From Sodalis sp. Psp (lineage in GTDB: Bacteria > Pseudomonadota > Gammaproteobacteria > Enterobacterales > Enterobacteriaceae), in the NCBI GenBank assembly GCA_024648745.1, contig JAHCVB010000001.1, positions 62,001-126,000 of the forward strand: a stretch of 64,000 nucleotides of DNA, in the 5' to 3' direction. A model generated the notes under the pieces. The model made no database searches. It was given only the letters and a program-made list of their open reading frames with translations, and was not told where the DNA came from. Within the stretch, counting starts at the first letter, position 1. Each line of letters opens with the position of its first letter. Shown in pieces: positions 11,464-23,312 of this stretch. A program made the translations under genes and the position numbers.

Positions 11464-13605
11464 TTATTCCTTTGCTTGTTTAGATTGGATAGCGGTTAGA
11501 GCAATAGTATAGACAATATCATCCACTAGTGCACCGCGTGAAAGGTCATTGACCGGCTTGCGCATGCCCTGTAGCATCGGCCCAATGGAAACCAGGTCTG
11601 CAGAGCGCTGTACCGCTTTATAGGTGGTATTGCCAGTATTCAGATCCGGGAAAATGAATACTGTGGCCTTGCCAGCCACCGGCGAATTGGGTGCTTTCGA
11701 CAGTGCAACGTCAGCCATGATGGCGGTGTCATACTGCAGTGGGCCATCTATCACCAGATCAGGCCGTTTTTTCTGTGCCAGATAAGTCGCTTCACGAACT
11801 TTCGCGACGTCACTACCGGCACCGGAGTTACCGGTGGAATAGGAAATCATCGCCACGCACGGCTCAATGCCGAAAGCAGCAGCGGAATCGGCCGATTGGA
11901 TAGCGATTTCCGCCAGTTGCTCTGCGGTCGGATCCGGGTTGATGGCGCAGTCACCGTAGACTAGGACTTGCTCAGGCAACAACATAAAGAACACCGAGGA
12001 CACCAGTGAGCTACCAGGGGCGGTTTTGATAAGCTGCAGCGGCGGGCGGATAGTATTGGCGGTAGTATGCACTGCACCAGAAACTAGGCCGTCCACTTCG
12101 TCCCGTTCTAACATCAAGGTGCCCAGAACCACATTATCTTCTAGTTGCTTACGGGCTATTACTTCGGTCATACCTTTGTTTTTTCGTAACTCAATCAGAC
12201 GGGCGAGATATTTCTCACGTACCACTTCAGGGTCGGTAATTTCAATACTGTTACTTAACGTCACACCCTGTACTGCAGCTATGCGCTGAATCTCGTCTAA
12301 GTTGCCTAGCAACACGCAATGAGCGATGCCGCGTTCAGCACAAATAGATGCAGCCTTCACGGTGCGCGGTTCGTTGCCTTCAGGTAGCACGATACGTTTG
12401 CCTGCCTGGCGAGCCAGTTTGGTCAACTGATAGCGAAACGCCGGCGGTGACAGACGACGGGGCCGTTCGGAACTGACGGACAGAGACTCGAGCCAGGAGT
12501 TATCAATATGGTCAGCTATATAGCTCTGAAGTTTCTCCATCCGGTTGTGGTCATCGGCTGGTACTTCTAGACTGAAGTTTTGTAAGCTGAGCGAGGTTTG
12601 CCAGGTGTTGGTCTGTACGGAGAATACTGGCAAACCAGTCTGGAACGCACGATAGCATAGCTGTTGAATACGTGGGTCAATTGAATAGCCACCGGTCAGC
12701 AGCATTGCTCCGATTTCTACACCGTTCATCACAGCGAGACAGGCGGTTACCAACACGTCAGGACGATCGGCCGAGGTTACTAACAGCGATCCTGAGCGGA
12801 AATGCTCTAGCATGTTCGGTAGACTACGTGCGCAGAAGGTCACAGACTTCACGCGGCGGGTGTAAATTTCTCCTTCATGGATAATTGTAGCGCCTAAGTG
12901 GCGAGCCATATCGATGGCTCGGGTAGCGATGAGATCGACATTCCAGGGAATGCAACCTAGAACCGGCAGAGGGCTGTTTTCAAACAGCAGGCGCGGATCG
13001 ATCTTGGCGCCTCTAGCCTTACTAGAGTCGTCGAAAATTTCCGATAAATCGGGGTGGGTATGACCCTGTTCATCCACTGGTGCATTCAGTTTATTTATAA
13101 TAACGCCGGCGATGTTTTTGTTTTTGCTGCCTCCAAAGCTCGAGCGCACCAGCTTAATGCGCTCCTTTAGCTGGTCATGGGAGTCATTACCCGGTGTCAT
13201 TACAAACACGATTTCGGCATTTAGCATCCGAGCTATCTCATAGTTCAATGCTGTGGCGAATTGATGTTTTCGAGTAGGAACTAAACCTTCTACTAACACC
13301 ACTTCAGCTTGTTGGATATTTTCATGATAACGAGCGATAATCTCTTCCATTAGCACGTTCTGTTGATTGGAACTGAGTAAAGATTCGACATAACTCATGC
13401 GCAGCGGTTCGACGGAAGAAATGGTGGAGTTGGCATGAATAATTTGGGTGGTGTCGATGGTATCCTCACCAGAGTAGGATTGAGCAATGGGTTTAAATAT
13501 GCTCAGACTTACATCTTTTTGTTCCATGGCGCGAATCATGCCGAGACTGACACTGGTCAGACCGACACTGGTGCCGGTGGGAATCAACATGATTGTACAG
13601 GACAC
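11464..13605 (-). CDS. pta: Phosphate acetyltransferase Pta
   Basis: Interconverts acetyl-CoA and acetyl phosphate; with AckA it forms the acetate overflow and ATP-yielding pathway. The GTG at 13605 gives [15 protein letters not shown], aligned with E. coli [13 protein letters not shown], and 713 residues (E. coli 714); an upstream TTG at 13623 is also in frame but less likely. An N-terminal DRTGG/P-loop-like regulatory part ([10 protein letters not shown]) is followed by the catalytic C-terminal domain from about residue 390 ([49 protein letters not shown]). It lies 72 bases downstream of ackA on the same strand, the normal ackA-pta operon. No damage is seen. Confidence 0.97.
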   Translation of the reverse strand: MSCTIMLIPTGTSVGLTSVSLGMIRAMEQKDVSLSIFKPIAQSYSGEDTIDTTQIIHANSTISSVEPLRMSYVESLLSSNQQNVLMEEIIARYHENIQQAEVVLVEGLVPTRKHQFATALNYEIARMLNAEIVFVMTPGNDSHDQLKERIKLVRSSFGGSKNKNIAGVIINKLNAPVDEQGHTHPDLSEIFDDSSKARGAKIDPRLLFENSPLPVLGCIPWNVDLIATRAIDMARHLGATIIHEGEIYTRRVKSVTFCARSLPNMLEHFRSGSLLVTSADRPDVLVTACLAVMNGVEIGAMLLTGGYSIDPRIQQLCYRAFQTGLPVFSVQTNTWQTSLSLQNFSLEVPADDHNRMEKLQSYIADHIDNSWLESLSVSSERPRRLSPPAFRYQLTKLARQAGKRIVLPEGNEPRTVKAASICAERGIAHCVLLGNLDEIQRIAAVQGVTLSNSIEITDPEVVREKYLARLIELRKNKGMTEVIARKQLEDNVVLGTLMLERDEVDGLVSGAVHTTANTIRPPLQLIKTAPGSSLVSSVFFMLLPEQVLVYGDCAINPDPTAEQLAEIAIQSADSAAAFGIEPCVAMISYSTGNSGAGSDVAKVREATYLAQKKRPDLVIDGPLQYDTAIMADVALSKAPNSPVAGKATVFIFPDLNTGNTTYKAVQRSADLVSIGPMLQGMRKPVNDLSRGALVDDIVYTIALTAIQSKQAKE

Positions 13606-13695
13606 TACTAAACTCTCTTGCAATGGTTGCTTTTTATTAACTCATTTATAAAATAAAAACAACCCTGCCGGACTAAACCGGTGAAGGATTGATAA

Positions 13696-14898
13696 TTATG
13701 CAGTCAGACGCGCAGTATCCTGCGCAATAATCAACTCTTCTTTAGTCGGGATGACGATAGCAGGGCGGCTGGCGTCGGTAGTAATTACGTCGGCGTGGCC
13801 GAAGCGCGCGGACAGGTTGCGTTTATGATCCACCTCAAAACCAAGTAGCGCCAGTTTTTTCAGCGACAACTCACGTACCATTGCAGCGTTCTCGCCGATG
13901 CCACCGGTAAAAATTACCGCATCCAAGCGGCCTTCCATTAGCGCACTGTAGGCGCCGATATATTTGGCTAGACGGTGGCAATACACATCCATGGCACGGC
14001 GAGCATCTGCTGTGTCAAAGTAGTTATCCTCTACATAACGGCAGTCATTGGTAACGCCAGTCAAGCCCAATAGGCCGGACTCTTTGATTAGCAAAGTATG
14101 AATTTTCTCGATGGACATCCCTAAGGTATCATACAAATGGAACACGATAGCTGGATCGATATCACCGCTGCGAGTGCCCATAACCAGACCTTCTAGAGGA
14201 GTCAGGCCCATGGAGGTATCAACACACTTTCCATTGCGAATAGCGGATATGGAACTACCGTTTCCCAAGTGGCAGGTGATCACATTAAGTTGGTCAACCG
14301 GCTTATTTAGCATTTTGGCTGCTTCTCGGCTAACATAGAAGTGGCTAGTGCCGTGGGCACCGTAGCGACGGATAGCATGATTCCGATATAAATAGTAAGG
14401 TAGAGCATAAAGATATGATTCTTCTGGCATAGTTTGATGGAAGGCGGTATCAAAAACCGCTACGTTCTTTTTTGCAAGCTTCGGAAACTTTTTTAAGGCT
14501 TCACGGATACCGATAAGATGCGCTGGGTTATGCAGCGGAGCGAATGGAATGGAATTTTCGATGCCTTTTAACACGTCTTCATTAATAATGACGGACTGAG
14601 TAAACTGTTCACCGCCGTGCACGATGCGGTGACCGATTGCGGTTAGTTGTTCAGATAGTTCTGGTTTTTGTGTCAAAATAGTATTAACAATGAATTGCAG
14701 CACTTCACCGTGTGAGTAGGCAGCCCCCAACGCCATTTCTTTCTTGACGCCGTCCATCGCCCATTTGATACGCGTTTCTGACAGATTAAAGCACTCAGCG
14801 AGACCTGAGATATGTTCTTTACCATCGGTAGCATCGATAATAGCGAATTTCAAAGATGAACTGCCACAGTTAAGAACTAGTACTGGCTTACTCGACAT
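13696..14898 (-). CDS. ackA: Acetate kinase AckA
   Basis: Converts acetyl phosphate and ADP to acetate and ATP. The length is 400 residues, the same as E. coli. The phosphate-binding start [14 protein letters not shown], the signature [12 protein letters not shown], the adenosine-binding [11 protein letters not shown], the SGDIDPA block and the C-terminal [10 protein letters not shown] are all present. First gene of ackA-pta. The neighbouring yfbUV region on its upstream side is decayed. In this organism it probably gives substrate-level ATP alongside a full respiratory chain. Confidence 0.97.
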   Translation of the reverse strand: MSSKPVLVLNCGSSSLKFAIIDATDGKEHISGLAECFNLSETRIKWAMDGVKKEMALGAAYSHGEVLQFIVNTILTQKPELSEQLTAIGHRIVHGGEQFTQSVIINEDVLKGIENSIPFAPLHNPAHLIGIREALKKFPKLAKKNVAVFDTAFHQTMPEESYLYALPYYLYRNHAIRRYGAHGTSHFYVSREAAKMLNKPVDQLNVITCHLGNGSSISAIRNGKCVDTSMGLTPLEGLVMGTRSGDIDPAIVFHLYDTLGMSIEKIHTLLIKESGLLGLTGVTNDCRYVEDNYFDTADARRAMDVYCHRLAKYIGAYSALMEGRLDAVIFTGGIGENAAMVRELSLKKLALLGFEVDHKRNLSARFGHADVITTDASRPAIVIPTKEELIIAQDTARLTA

Positions 14899-16148
14899 GG
14901 AAGTACCTACTTATTATGCGTGGTTAATAATTGATTAAATACGATTTAATCGTAGCGCATTTCGCCGTTAATATTTATAACTCATATCACGGATGCAGTG
15001 ATTTAGCGGTCATGATATCGGCAATGTGTTCAAATGGCAGTGAAATGTAGGTGCTAGGAACACTAAGACCAACTAGAGTTGGTACCCTTTATATCAATTC
15101 CACAGCTCGACTTTAGGATAACGAGAGAATGCTGTGAAGACAAAATATTTTTAATTATTATAAAACATATAGTTAATTTATATATAATTTTAATATTCGC
15201 TATGTCAAAACTCTCTTCTAGCTCGGTAAACAAAATATGCTAACGCAGACAAGACAGTAGGATCGACCGAGAAAACCTAGGACCAACACTCCTGAAAGTT
15301 ATACAGCAAGATTTACCCCGTTTTGTCGCGCGCTTCCTGTTGGTAGCTGAGCAGCTCGCTCAAGTGTTTTCGGAAGGTATTTTGACTTCACTTCTCTACT
15401 GTAGCTCCATGTAAAGATAAACACAGTGGGTATAATTTTAGTTTTCTGAGTCAATGAATATTTTTACCCAACAGGTGACTACAGGTTGAATGTATTTGGT
15501 GGTATACGCTGCAATTTGCAAAGCACTGCCGGGCGCGTGCTTAGTAATGGCTCTTAAGTTTAGAGGTATTTTGCTGGTGAACGGTAATTGGAAGTGGACC
15601 TAGCAACTGTAGGACAAAACTTACGATTGTATCTTGCTTATACTTACCGATTAAAATAAACCAGGTCATCTTGATAGGGCTCATCTAATATCAGGCACCA
15701 TTTGCTATTGAGGTTGATGGTTAGCACAACGATGACCCATCACATTCCCAATCCGTATCCATTAACCATGATCACCGCCCGTCTGTTGATAGGAAAATTT
15801 CACTGTATCGATGCGCACTTGTGTTTATTATGAATTCTTGATGGTCGTTGCTGTTTCCTTTTTGAAGGCAGTTAGCGGGTTGGTCAGAGTTTAAGTGTGT
15901 TAGCTGATAGAATCGTTCTCGCCGATTGAGCAGAAGAACACAAGGCCTCTAGCATATATCGACCAGATTTTGCTACGCAATCTTTCTTTAATTTAAATAT
16001 GTATGTAAGATGGCTCACAAGTTTTCTAGCTAAATGTAATACATGGAAGTGCTATTGTGCGCATCTAGAGTTAATTATGCAACTGTTCTTTCTAAGCTTC
16101 TCAGCACCTATTTTGGGTGGTCATGAGAAAGGCAGGTATCGGCCGCGT
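14899..16148. other. Decayed spacer between ackA and the alaA relic
   Basis: In E. coli this interval holds yfbV, yfbU, yfbT, yfbS and yfbR. I could not align any of them with confidence. The stretch near 15295-15390 is less AT-rich and may be a gene remnant (plus strand DLPRFVARFLLVAEQLAQVF), unassigned. No RNA gene or terminator is convincing. Confidence 0.5.
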
Positions 16149-17345
16149 TTATTGATGATAATGCTGCATAAACTTGCTGAATTTGCCGATAGCAATTTCC
16201 AATTTATTCACGTGCGGCAGGATTACGATGCGCAGGTGACTTGGACACGGCCAATTGAAGGCACTGCCCTGTACTAGTAGTATTTTTCTTGCAGTAACAG
16301 TCCAATACCAGTTTCTGATCCTCATGAATGCTGAAACGCTTAGCATCAACGCGCAGGAACATATACAACGCACCACTAGGTTTTACGCACGAGACACTGG
16401 AAGTGTCATTAATGATCTGCTCGGCTGCGTTGTTCATACAGCAGACCGACAGGCTGAATGAACTCGTTGATACTCTGATAGCCACCAAGAGCAGTCTGAA
16501 TGGCATGCTACACGATACGTTATCACTAACGTATGGATGCATGTCCAGTCCTTCGATGTAGCCTTTGGTGTGTTTTTCGGCCCATTAAGAACTATCCAGC
16601 CTTGCCGGAAGCTAGCAAGGCAATAGGTTTTTGATAAGGCCGTTAATGTTAAAAGTAATGGTCAGCAGCTTTGGTACTAGGGCTACATATATAGAGTAAT
16701 GCTCCTCGGCATCATAGAGAATTTCATCTGAAAAGATGATCAGATTCAGATTATGTTGGCGGGCGATCTCCACTGCTAATAGCAACATCTTTTTACTGTA
16801 GACTGCGCTAGTAGAGATTGTTCGAGTTAATGAACATCAATCCGAGTGTGTGGGGTGTGATTTTGCGGCGGATATCGTCCAGGTCCGGGAACCGGTCTGC
16901 TTTCTCATCGCATAAATAATGTACTACTTTGCCTCCCGTAATAGAGAGATAGATGCCCTACATTGGGTAATTTGGCGCAGGAACTAGCATGTCGTCGCCA
17001 TTATTGAGAAGTGCTTGCATTAAAGTAAGCTCAGAGACATCGTTTCCGACATAGATGTTTTTTCCACGGTGAAATTCCACATATCGCGCGCCTGATAGTG
17101 TTGCATAATGGCCTTGCGCGCAAGAATATAATCCCTTAAAGTTGCTATAATAGCCCTGGGCAGTAGGCAGATTACGAATCACGTCAATCAAGATCTCACC
17201 TGGAGCTTCAAAACCGAATCGCGCCAGATTGCCTATATTTAATTTATGACTTTGTTACCTTCTTCTTCCAAGTGTTTTACTGCTTGAAACACAGGCTCAC
17301 AAATATCATAGCAGACATTTTCTAGTTTTCTAGATTTTCTAACGT
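16149..17345 (-). pseudogene. alaA: alaA relic (glutamate-pyruvate aminotransferase)
   Basis: Minus-strand blocks in order match AlaA. SRKLENVCYDI and EEEGNKV lie near 17240-17340, IDVIRNLPTAQGY and IYVGNDVSEL with MLVPAPNYP at 16960-17190, VEIARQHNL and LLTITFN near 16640-16780, KGYIEGL near 16545-16560, and SCVKPSGALYMFLRVDAKRFSIHEDQK then KILLVQGSAFNWPCP to KFMQHYHQ at 16149-16430. Several frameshifts and stops occur, and the region around the pyridoxal-phosphate lysine (NGLSKTYR in the family) reads NGLIKNLL, so the catalytic site is destroyed. It keeps its E. coli position near nuoA. Alanine synthesis by this route is lost. Confidence 0.93.
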
Positions 17346-18285
17346 GCGACCACAATATTATTCCTTCTGTTGGGTAGTGGGGTATTTTCCACCATGAATA
17401 CGTAATTTCTGCATTAATGTACTCTTGTTCCATACACTTTGTGAAGGATAGCGTTGTCATGCGCAGGGAATTTTTCTTCCGTGATTGGTTAAATAAATGA
17501 ACCTTTACCCACTAAATTTGAGATAAGCGACATGTAGGAAAATAAAATACATCGAACTAATGACTTTACAATAATTTTAGTCGGATAAATAAACGTAGAA
17601 ACTGGATAACAAGCTCTCATATTATTTCTATTTCTTGCATATATGTTTGCTTTTTCCAAAGCAGATCCATACACTGGGACTTCAGGCGTCCTTAATTTGT
17701 AAAATTTACAGACAAAGGTCTGGGGTGCTATTGTCTAAATTTATTTATCGGGATCATAAGAAAAAGAATTTAACTTCTTGACCGAATTTAGATTATTTAT
17801 GGTTTACTTTCTGTAAAATAACCTGACAGAGATCTTTTATTATTCTTAATAATAGAATAATTTATTAAGAGAAGTTTCTGCCAATAAAAAGAAATATGAA
17901 AATTATTTATGATTGTTTAAATGAATTATAAAAGACGTACAGTTCATACCAATCTATTCTATCAGGATTTTTCCACGACAATGGTATGATTAAATGTGGC
18001 TTTTCCTGAAAACAAATAACATCTAGAAAGTCTTGGTAACTGGCACGAGTTAGCGTTTCCTATGCATCATATATTAATCAGGTATTACAGGTGTAATGTG
18101 TCATGGCATTCATGATTTTAAGTTGACAAGAGGCTGTGGAAAGGAGTAAAAACCTAAAAAGTAGATATATAATCATGATTTTTACTTTTCCAGTAATTGA
18201 TTAAAAAGTACGATAGTTGATTTTTATAGAACAGTTTGCAAGTCGTCTCTTTTGATGAAACAGCAGCAAGTTAGAGAATGTCAAT
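17346..18285. other. Spacer upstream of the nuo operon
   Basis: The lrhA regulator gene normally sits here on the plus strand; I see no recognisable part of it. The DNA is strongly AT-rich. A TTGACA at 18123-18128 and a TATAAT at 18168-18173 exist, but they are not spaced as one promoter. The nuo promoter must lie within this stretch, but its position cannot be read with confidence. Confidence 0.45.
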
Positions 18286-18714
18286 ATGTCAATAACCACT
18301 GAAACTACCGCTCATTATTGGGCATTCGCTGTATTTCTTCTTGGCGCACTGAGTCTGTGCGTACTTATGCTTGTTGGCGGCTTTCTATTAGGCGGCCGGT
18401 CACGTTCGAAGAACGTCCCTTTTGAGTCCGGAATAAATTCGGTTGGAACAGCAAAATTACGCCTTTCAGCTAAATTTTATCTGGTTGCAATGTTTTTTGT
18501 CATTTTTGATGTTGAAGCCCTTTACCTTTACGCCTGGGCTATCTCCATTCGCGAAGTGGGGTGGGTAGGCCTCATCGAGGCAAGCATTTTTGTTCTTATT
18601 TTGTTGGCGGGTTTAGTTTACTTAGTGCGTATTGGCGCGCTTGACTGGACACCTGAGCGCTCGCGCTGCTGGCAGCGTGCTGGTTTGATAAACAATCAAA
18701 ACTTCTCGTCATGA
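18286..18714 (+). CDS. nuoA: NADH-quinone oxidoreductase subunit A
   Basis: Small membrane subunit of proton-pumping respiratory complex I, at the junction of the peripheral and membrane arms. The 142 residues form three membrane helices (about 12-36, 62-83 and 93-116). The conserved loop [11 protein letters not shown] and the stretch [21 protein letters not shown] are as in E. coli (147 residues). First gene of a continuous nuoA-N operon on the plus strand; nuoB follows closely. Confidence 0.96.
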   Translation: MSITTETTAHYWAFAVFLLGALSLCVLMLVGGFLLGGRSRSKNVPFESGINSVGTAKLRLSAKFYLVAMFFVIFDVEALYLYAWAISIREVGWVGLIEASIFVLILLAGLVYLVRIGALDWTPERSRCWQRAGLINNQNFSS

Positions 18715-18746
18715 CATAAATATAAATGACAAAAGCGAGGCAAAAA

Positions 18747-19424
18747 ATGGATTATACCCTTACCCGAGTGAAGTTAAATGGTAACAATGAACATTATCCT
18801 CTGCAACAGCAGAAAATTGTGGAAGATCCGCTTGAGCAGCATGTCCAGCACAATGTCTTTCTCGGTAAGTTGAAAAGCGCTTTGCATAGTGCAGTGAATT
18901 GGGGGCGTGGAAATTCACTTTGGCCTTATAATTTCGGCTTGTCCTGTTGCTATGTCGAAATGACTACTTCTTTCACTGCCGTGCACGACGTAGCGCGCTT
19001 TGGTTCAGAAGTTATCCGCGCATCACCGCGCCAAGCGGATTTAATGGTAGTGGCTGGTACACCTTTCGTCAAGATGGCGGCTGTTATCCAACGTCTATAC
19101 GATCAGATGCTGGAACCAAAATGGGTTATCTCCATGGGCGCTTGTGCCAATTCTGGAGGAATGTACGACATCTACTCTGTCGTGCAAGGGGTTGATAAAT
19201 TTCTGCCAGTGGATGTGTATATTCCTGGTTGTCCACCACGCCCCGAGGCGTATATCCAAGCACTCTTGCTACTAAAAGAGTCTATCGGAAAAGAGCGCCG
19301 CCCGTTCTCCTGGACAGTGGGCGATCAAGGCGTCTATCGTGCTAATATGAAGTCGGAACGTCAACGCAAACACGGTGAACGCATTGCGGTTACTCACCTG
19401 CGTCCACCTGATGACATCCGATAA
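18747..19424 (+). CDS. nuoB: NADH-quinone oxidoreductase subunit B
   Basis: Carries iron-sulfur cluster N2, the last cluster before quinone in complex I. The ATG at 18747 gives MDYTLTRV, aligned with E. coli MDYTLTRI, and has GAGG just upstream; an in-frame ATG 21 bases earlier is probably not used. It is 225 residues. The N2 ligands are visible: the cysteine pair in [10 protein letters not shown], the cysteine in [10 protein letters not shown] and the one in [10 protein letters not shown] short insertion (LKSALHSA) occurs before NWGRGNS compared with E. coli. Intact. Confidence 0.97.
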   Translation: MDYTLTRVKLNGNNEHYPLQQQKIVEDPLEQHVQHNVFLGKLKSALHSAVNWGRGNSLWPYNFGLSCCYVEMTTSFTAVHDVARFGSEVIRASPRQADLMVVAGTPFVKMAAVIQRLYDQMLEPKWVISMGACANSGGMYDIYSVVQGVDKFLPVDVYIPGCPPRPEAYIQALLLLKESIGKERRPFSWTVGDQGVYRANMKSERQRKHGERIAVTHLRPPDDIR

Positions 19425-19537
19425 GTTAACATGCGGATAAACATGTCACTTGTGATCTGCAAAGTGTACAGGAGTATGTGCTGAGATAGCTAGCTAAAAA
19501 CAACTGAAATAATTACATAAATAAGTATGTAACAACT

Positions 19538-21337
19538 ATGATAGAGTTAATGAAAAAAAATTCTACCTTACCGGCCTGGAAAACGCAGGATCATCTGTAT
19601 GATCCGGTCATTGGCGAATTGTATAATCATTTCAGTCAAAACGCGTTTATTATACAACCAACCCGTATCGGTATCCCGGTGGTTTGGGTGAAGCGTGAAC
19701 AGATTCTGGATGTTCTAACCTTCTTGAAAAAGTTACCCAAACCCTATATAATGCTCTATGACCTCCACGGTGTGGACGAGCGTCTGCGTACTCACCGTCA
19801 AGGCTTGCCAGCGGCTGATTTTACTGTCTTCTATCACTTGATTTCCATCGATCGAAACCGCGATATCATGTTGAAAGTGATGCTGTTGGAAAATAATCTC
19901 CGTTTGCCGACGGTAATTAAAATTTTCCCTAACGCCAACTGGTACGAGCGCGAAACTTGGGAAATGTTTGGCATATCTTTCGACGGCCATCCACATCTGA
20001 CTCGTATCATAATGCCGAAAAGCTGGGAAGGGCATCCTTTGCGTAAAGACTATCCGGCGCGTGCTACCGAATTCGATCCCTTTATCCTCACCAAGCAAAA
20101 AGAAGATATGGAAATGGAAGACTTGACTTTCAAGCCGGAAGAGTGGGGGATGAAATTGGGCACTGAAAATGAAGATTTTATGTTCCTTAATCTGGGCCCA
20201 AACCACCCATCCGTCCACGGCGTCTTCCGTATTATTCTACAGCTTGACGGCGAGGAAATTATCGATTGCGTGCCCGACATTGGCTACCACCACCGCGGTG
20301 CCGAAAAGATGGGCGAGCGCCAATCCTGGCACAGCTATATTCCCTATACCGATCGCGTCGAATATCTTGGTGGTTGTGTCAATGAGATGCCTTACGTGCT
20401 GGCAGTAGAAAAGTTGGCTGGCATTGAAGTGCCTGAGCGCGTCAATGTGATTCGAGTGATGTTATCGGAGCTGTTCCGTATTAGCAGTCATCTGTTGTAC
20501 ATCAGTACCTACATTCAAGACGTAGGCGGGATGACGCCGGTATTTCTTGCATTCACCGATCGCCAGAAAATTTATAATGTAATTGAAGCAATTACCGGTT
20601 TCCGCATGCATCCTGCCTGGTTCCGCATTGGTGGAGTGGCACATGATCTACCGCGCGGCTGGGAAGATCTGCTGCGCGAGTTCCTCGATTGGATACCGAA
20701 GCGGCTAGACAGATATGTGAAAGTTTCCTTGAAAAACAGTATACTACGCGGTCGCGCAGAAGGTGTCGCTGCCTACGGCGTCAAAGAGGCGTTGGAATGG
20801 GGAGTGACCGGCGCTGCGCTGCGTGCAACTGGTATTAGTTTTGACGTGCGTAAGTGGCGCCCATATTCTGGCTATGAAAACTTCGACTTTGAAGTACCAG
20901 TGGGTGAAGGTATTAGCGACTGCTATAGTCGAGTGATGCTAAAGGTAGAAGAGATTCAGCAAAGCTTACGCATTTTAGAACAGTGCCTGAAAAATATGCC
21001 GATAGGGCCTTTCAAAGCCGACCATCCATTGACCACACCGCCCCCAAAGGAGCGTACACTACAGCATATAGAGACGCTTATTACTCACTTCCTACAGGTC
21101 TCCTGGGGACCAGTGATGCCGGCTAACGAATCGTTCCAGATGATTGAGGCTACCAAGGGTATCAATAGTTACTACTTGATCAGCGATGGCAGTACAATGA
21201 GCTACCGGACACGTATACGTACACCCAGTTTTCCTCATTTACAGCAGATTCCTTCAGTTATTCGTGGCAGCATGATATCGGATTTAATCGTATATCTGGG
21301 TAGTATTGATTTCGTTATGTCAGATGTGGACCGTTAA
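19538..21337 (+). CDS. nuoC: NADH-quinone oxidoreductase fused subunit C/D
   Basis: Peripheral-arm subunit that shapes the quinone-binding pocket. NuoC (30-kDa-type, about 1-190, with [19 protein letters not shown] and LRKDYP) is fused to NuoD (49-kDa-type, about 210-599, with [21 protein letters not shown] and the C-terminal [12 protein letters not shown]). The fusion is typical of Enterobacterales and supports the taxonomic call. The length of 599 matches E. coli (about 600). nuoE starts at the base after its stop. Confidence 0.97.
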   Translation: MIELMKKNSTLPAWKTQDHLYDPVIGELYNHFSQNAFIIQPTRIGIPVVWVKREQILDVLTFLKKLPKPYIMLYDLHGVDERLRTHRQGLPAADFTVFYHLISIDRNRDIMLKVMLLENNLRLPTVIKIFPNANWYERETWEMFGISFDGHPHLTRIIMPKSWEGHPLRKDYPARATEFDPFILTKQKEDMEMEDLTFKPEEWGMKLGTENEDFMFLNLGPNHPSVHGVFRIILQLDGEEIIDCVPDIGYHHRGAEKMGERQSWHSYIPYTDRVEYLGGCVNEMPYVLAVEKLAGIEVPERVNVIRVMLSELFRISSHLLYISTYIQDVGGMTPVFLAFTDRQKIYNVIEAITGFRMHPAWFRIGGVAHDLPRGWEDLLREFLDWIPKRLDRYVKVSLKNSILRGRAEGVAAYGVKEALEWGVTGAALRATGISFDVRKWRPYSGYENFDFEVPVGEGISDCYSRVMLKVEEIQQSLRILEQCLKNMPIGPFKADHPLTTPPPKERTLQHIETLITHFLQVSWGPVMPANESFQMIEATKGINSYYLISDGSTMSYRTRIRTPSFPHLQQIPSVIRGSMISDLIVYLGSIDFVMSDVDR

Positions 21338-21871
21338 ATGATGCAGAAAAAGCAAGATATCCACAAGCTTGCGACTATGAAACAGGTAAGAACCATTGAA
21401 ACGTTCGAACTGAGTCGTGAAGAACGCGAAGGCATCGAGTATGAGAAACATTATTACGAAGAAGCACGAGCTGTCTCCATCGAAGCGCTAAAAATCGTGC
21501 AGAAAAAACGTGGCTGGGTGCCAAACGGAGCTATTGAAGCTATAGCTCAGGTGCTAAATATTCCCAGTAGCGATGTCGAAGGGGTAGCTACATTTTACAA
21601 CCAGATTTTCCGCCAGCCGGTAGGACGACATGTGATCCGTTACTGCGACAGTGTTGTCTGCCATATTACTGGCTATCAGGACATTCAAGCTACACTTCAG
21701 CAGTCGCTGAATATCAAGCCAGGCCAGACCACACCGGACGGCCGTTTCACTCTGCTGTTCACATGCTGTTTGGGCAATTGTGACAAAAGTCCGGCCATGA
21801 TGATAGATGAAGATACCCATGTTTATCTGAGCCCGGAAAGCATTGGTACTTTGCTAGAGCAATATCGATGA
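21338..21871 (+). CDS. nuoE: NADH-quinone oxidoreductase subunit E
   Basis: Subunit of the NADH-dehydrogenase module carrying the [2Fe-2S] cluster N1a. It has 177 residues from the ATG directly after nuoC (E. coli about 166). A second in-frame ATG at 21377 would give [13 protein letters not shown] and a length nearer the family's, so the start is uncertain. The cluster ligands are visible in YCDSVVC and CCLGNCD, and the core [14 protein letters not shown] and [15 protein letters not shown] is strongly conserved. The stop overlaps nuoF (ATGA). Confidence 0.95.
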   Translation: MMQKKQDIHKLATMKQVRTIETFELSREEREGIEYEKHYYEEARAVSIEALKIVQKKRGWVPNGAIEAIAQVLNIPSSDVEGVATFYNQIFRQPVGRHVIRYCDSVVCHITGYQDIQATLQQSLNIKPGQTTPDGRFTLLFTCCLGNCDKSPAMMIDEDTHVYLSPESIGTLLEQYR

Positions 21872-23205
21872 CCAGGGCTATTATCCGTACCGAGAAAACG
21901 CACCCACTGACTTGGCGGCTGCGTGATGACTGGCAGCCGGTATGGCTAGATGAGTATCAGAGAAAAAACGGTTACGTCGGAGCTCGCAAGGCATTGGCCA
22001 GCATAGCGCAGGATGATATCGTCGCGCTGGTGAAGGATTCCGGCCTAAGGGGGCGAGGTGGCGCTGGGTTCTCTACTGGTCTAAAATGGAGCCTGATGCC
22101 GAAAGATCCTGCTATGAATATCCGCTATTTATTATGCAACGCCGATGAGATGGAGCCTGGAACTTACAAAGACCGCCTGCTGATGGAGCAGTTGCCGCAT
22201 CTTTTAGTCGAAGGCATGCTTATCGCTGCCTATGCATTGAAAGCCTACCGAGGTTATATTTTTCTGCGCGGTGAATATATCAAAGCGGCGATGCATTTGC
22301 GCCAAGCGATCGCCGAGGCCACCAAGGCCAACTTGCTAGGCAAAAATATTCTGGGCAGTGGATTTGACTGTGAGCTTATCGTACATACTGGTGCTGGACG
22401 TTACATCTGCGGTGAAGAGACCGCGCTGATTAACTCACTGGAAGGGCGCCGTGCTAACCCACGTTCTAAACCGCCATTTCCTTCTAGCATCGGCGTTTGG
22501 GGTAAGCCAACCTGCGTCAACAATGTCGAAACTTTGTGCAACGTGCCAGCCATCCTAGAACACGGCGTGGATTGGTATAAAGGTATAACTACTGGAAAGA
22601 GCAAGGATGCTGGCACTAAATTAATGGGATTCTCCGGCCGAGTGAAAAATCCAGGTGTCTGGGAGGTACCGTTCGGCATCACTGCACGCGAGATTTTGGA
22701 AGAATACGCCGGTGGCATGCGCGACGGTCTGACTTTAAAAGCCTGGCAACCCGGTGGTGCTAGTACTGATTTTCTGACTCAGGATCACCTGGATCTGCCA
22801 ATGGATTTCGAAAATATCGACAAAGCAGGTAGCCGACTTGGCACTGCCCTGGCAATGGCGGTGGATAACGAAATAAATATGGTGTCGCTGACGCGCAATT
22901 TGGAAGAGTTTTTCGCCAGAGAATCCTGTGGATGGTGTACGCCGTGCCGCGATGGCTTACCGTGGAGCGTTAAACTACTACGCGCGCTAGAAAGCGGTAG
23001 AGGCCAGCCAGGGGACATCGAAACTTTGGAGCAACTGTGCCACTTCTTGGGTCCTGGTAAAACCTTCTGCGCTCATGCACCAGGGGCAATGGAGCCGCTG
23101 CAGAGCGCAATTAAATATTTCCGTTCCGAGTTTGAAGCTGGCATTAGCACTGAGCATTTGGATAATACCCATACTATCACTGGTGTGCAGCCTAACTTAA
23201 ATTGA
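21868..23205 (+). CDS. nuoF: NADH-quinone oxidoreductase subunit F
   Basis: Binds NADH and FMN, the electron entry point of complex I, and holds cluster N3. It has 445 residues, equal to E. coli. Visible are the FMN/NADH glycine-rich loop [16 protein letters not shown], the [14 protein letters not shown] block, [15 protein letters not shown], and the N3 ligands [12 protein letters not shown] with the later cysteine in [11 protein letters not shown]. It starts in the ATGA overlap with nuoE. A 107-base gap precedes nuoG. Confidence 0.97.
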   Translation: MTRAIIRTEKTHPLTWRLRDDWQPVWLDEYQRKNGYVGARKALASIAQDDIVALVKDSGLRGRGGAGFSTGLKWSLMPKDPAMNIRYLLCNADEMEPGTYKDRLLMEQLPHLLVEGMLIAAYALKAYRGYIFLRGEYIKAAMHLRQAIAEATKANLLGKNILGSGFDCELIVHTGAGRYICGEETALINSLEGRRANPRSKPPFPSSIGVWGKPTCVNNVETLCNVPAILEHGVDWYKGITTGKSKDAGTKLMGFSGRVKNPGVWEVPFGITAREILEEYAGGMRDGLTLKAWQPGGASTDFLTQDHLDLPMDFENIDKAGSRLGTALAMAVDNEINMVSLTRNLEEFFARESCGWCTPCRDGLPWSVKLLRALESGRGQPGDIETLEQLCHFLGPGKTFCAHAPGAMEPLQSAIKYFRSEFEAGISTEHLDNTHTITGVQPNLN

Positions 23206-23312
23206 AGTGTTCTGATAATATCTTCCTGCATGCTTCAGAGGTCAGACGAGCGCTTGTGTTTTCACAAGCTATAAATGCATTTTAATTAACCTCCGCCCTT
23301 AGCGGGCCTCAC

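Noticed and set aside
13624-13695. Terminator between ackA and pta
   Set aside because: A CCGG...CCGG element precedes a T-rich run, but the stem is only four to five bases and the two genes form one operon in relatives.
18123-18173. nuo promoter made of TTGACA (18123) and TATAAT (18168)
   Set aside because: The hexamers are about 39 bases apart, far from the 16-18 needed, so they cannot form one promoter.
19068-19073. Loss of an N2 ligand in NuoB (GTPF instead of GTCF)
   Set aside because: The N2 ligands are the CC pair and the cysteines in GACANSGG and PGCPP, all present; the GTCF cysteine of E. coli is not a ligand.
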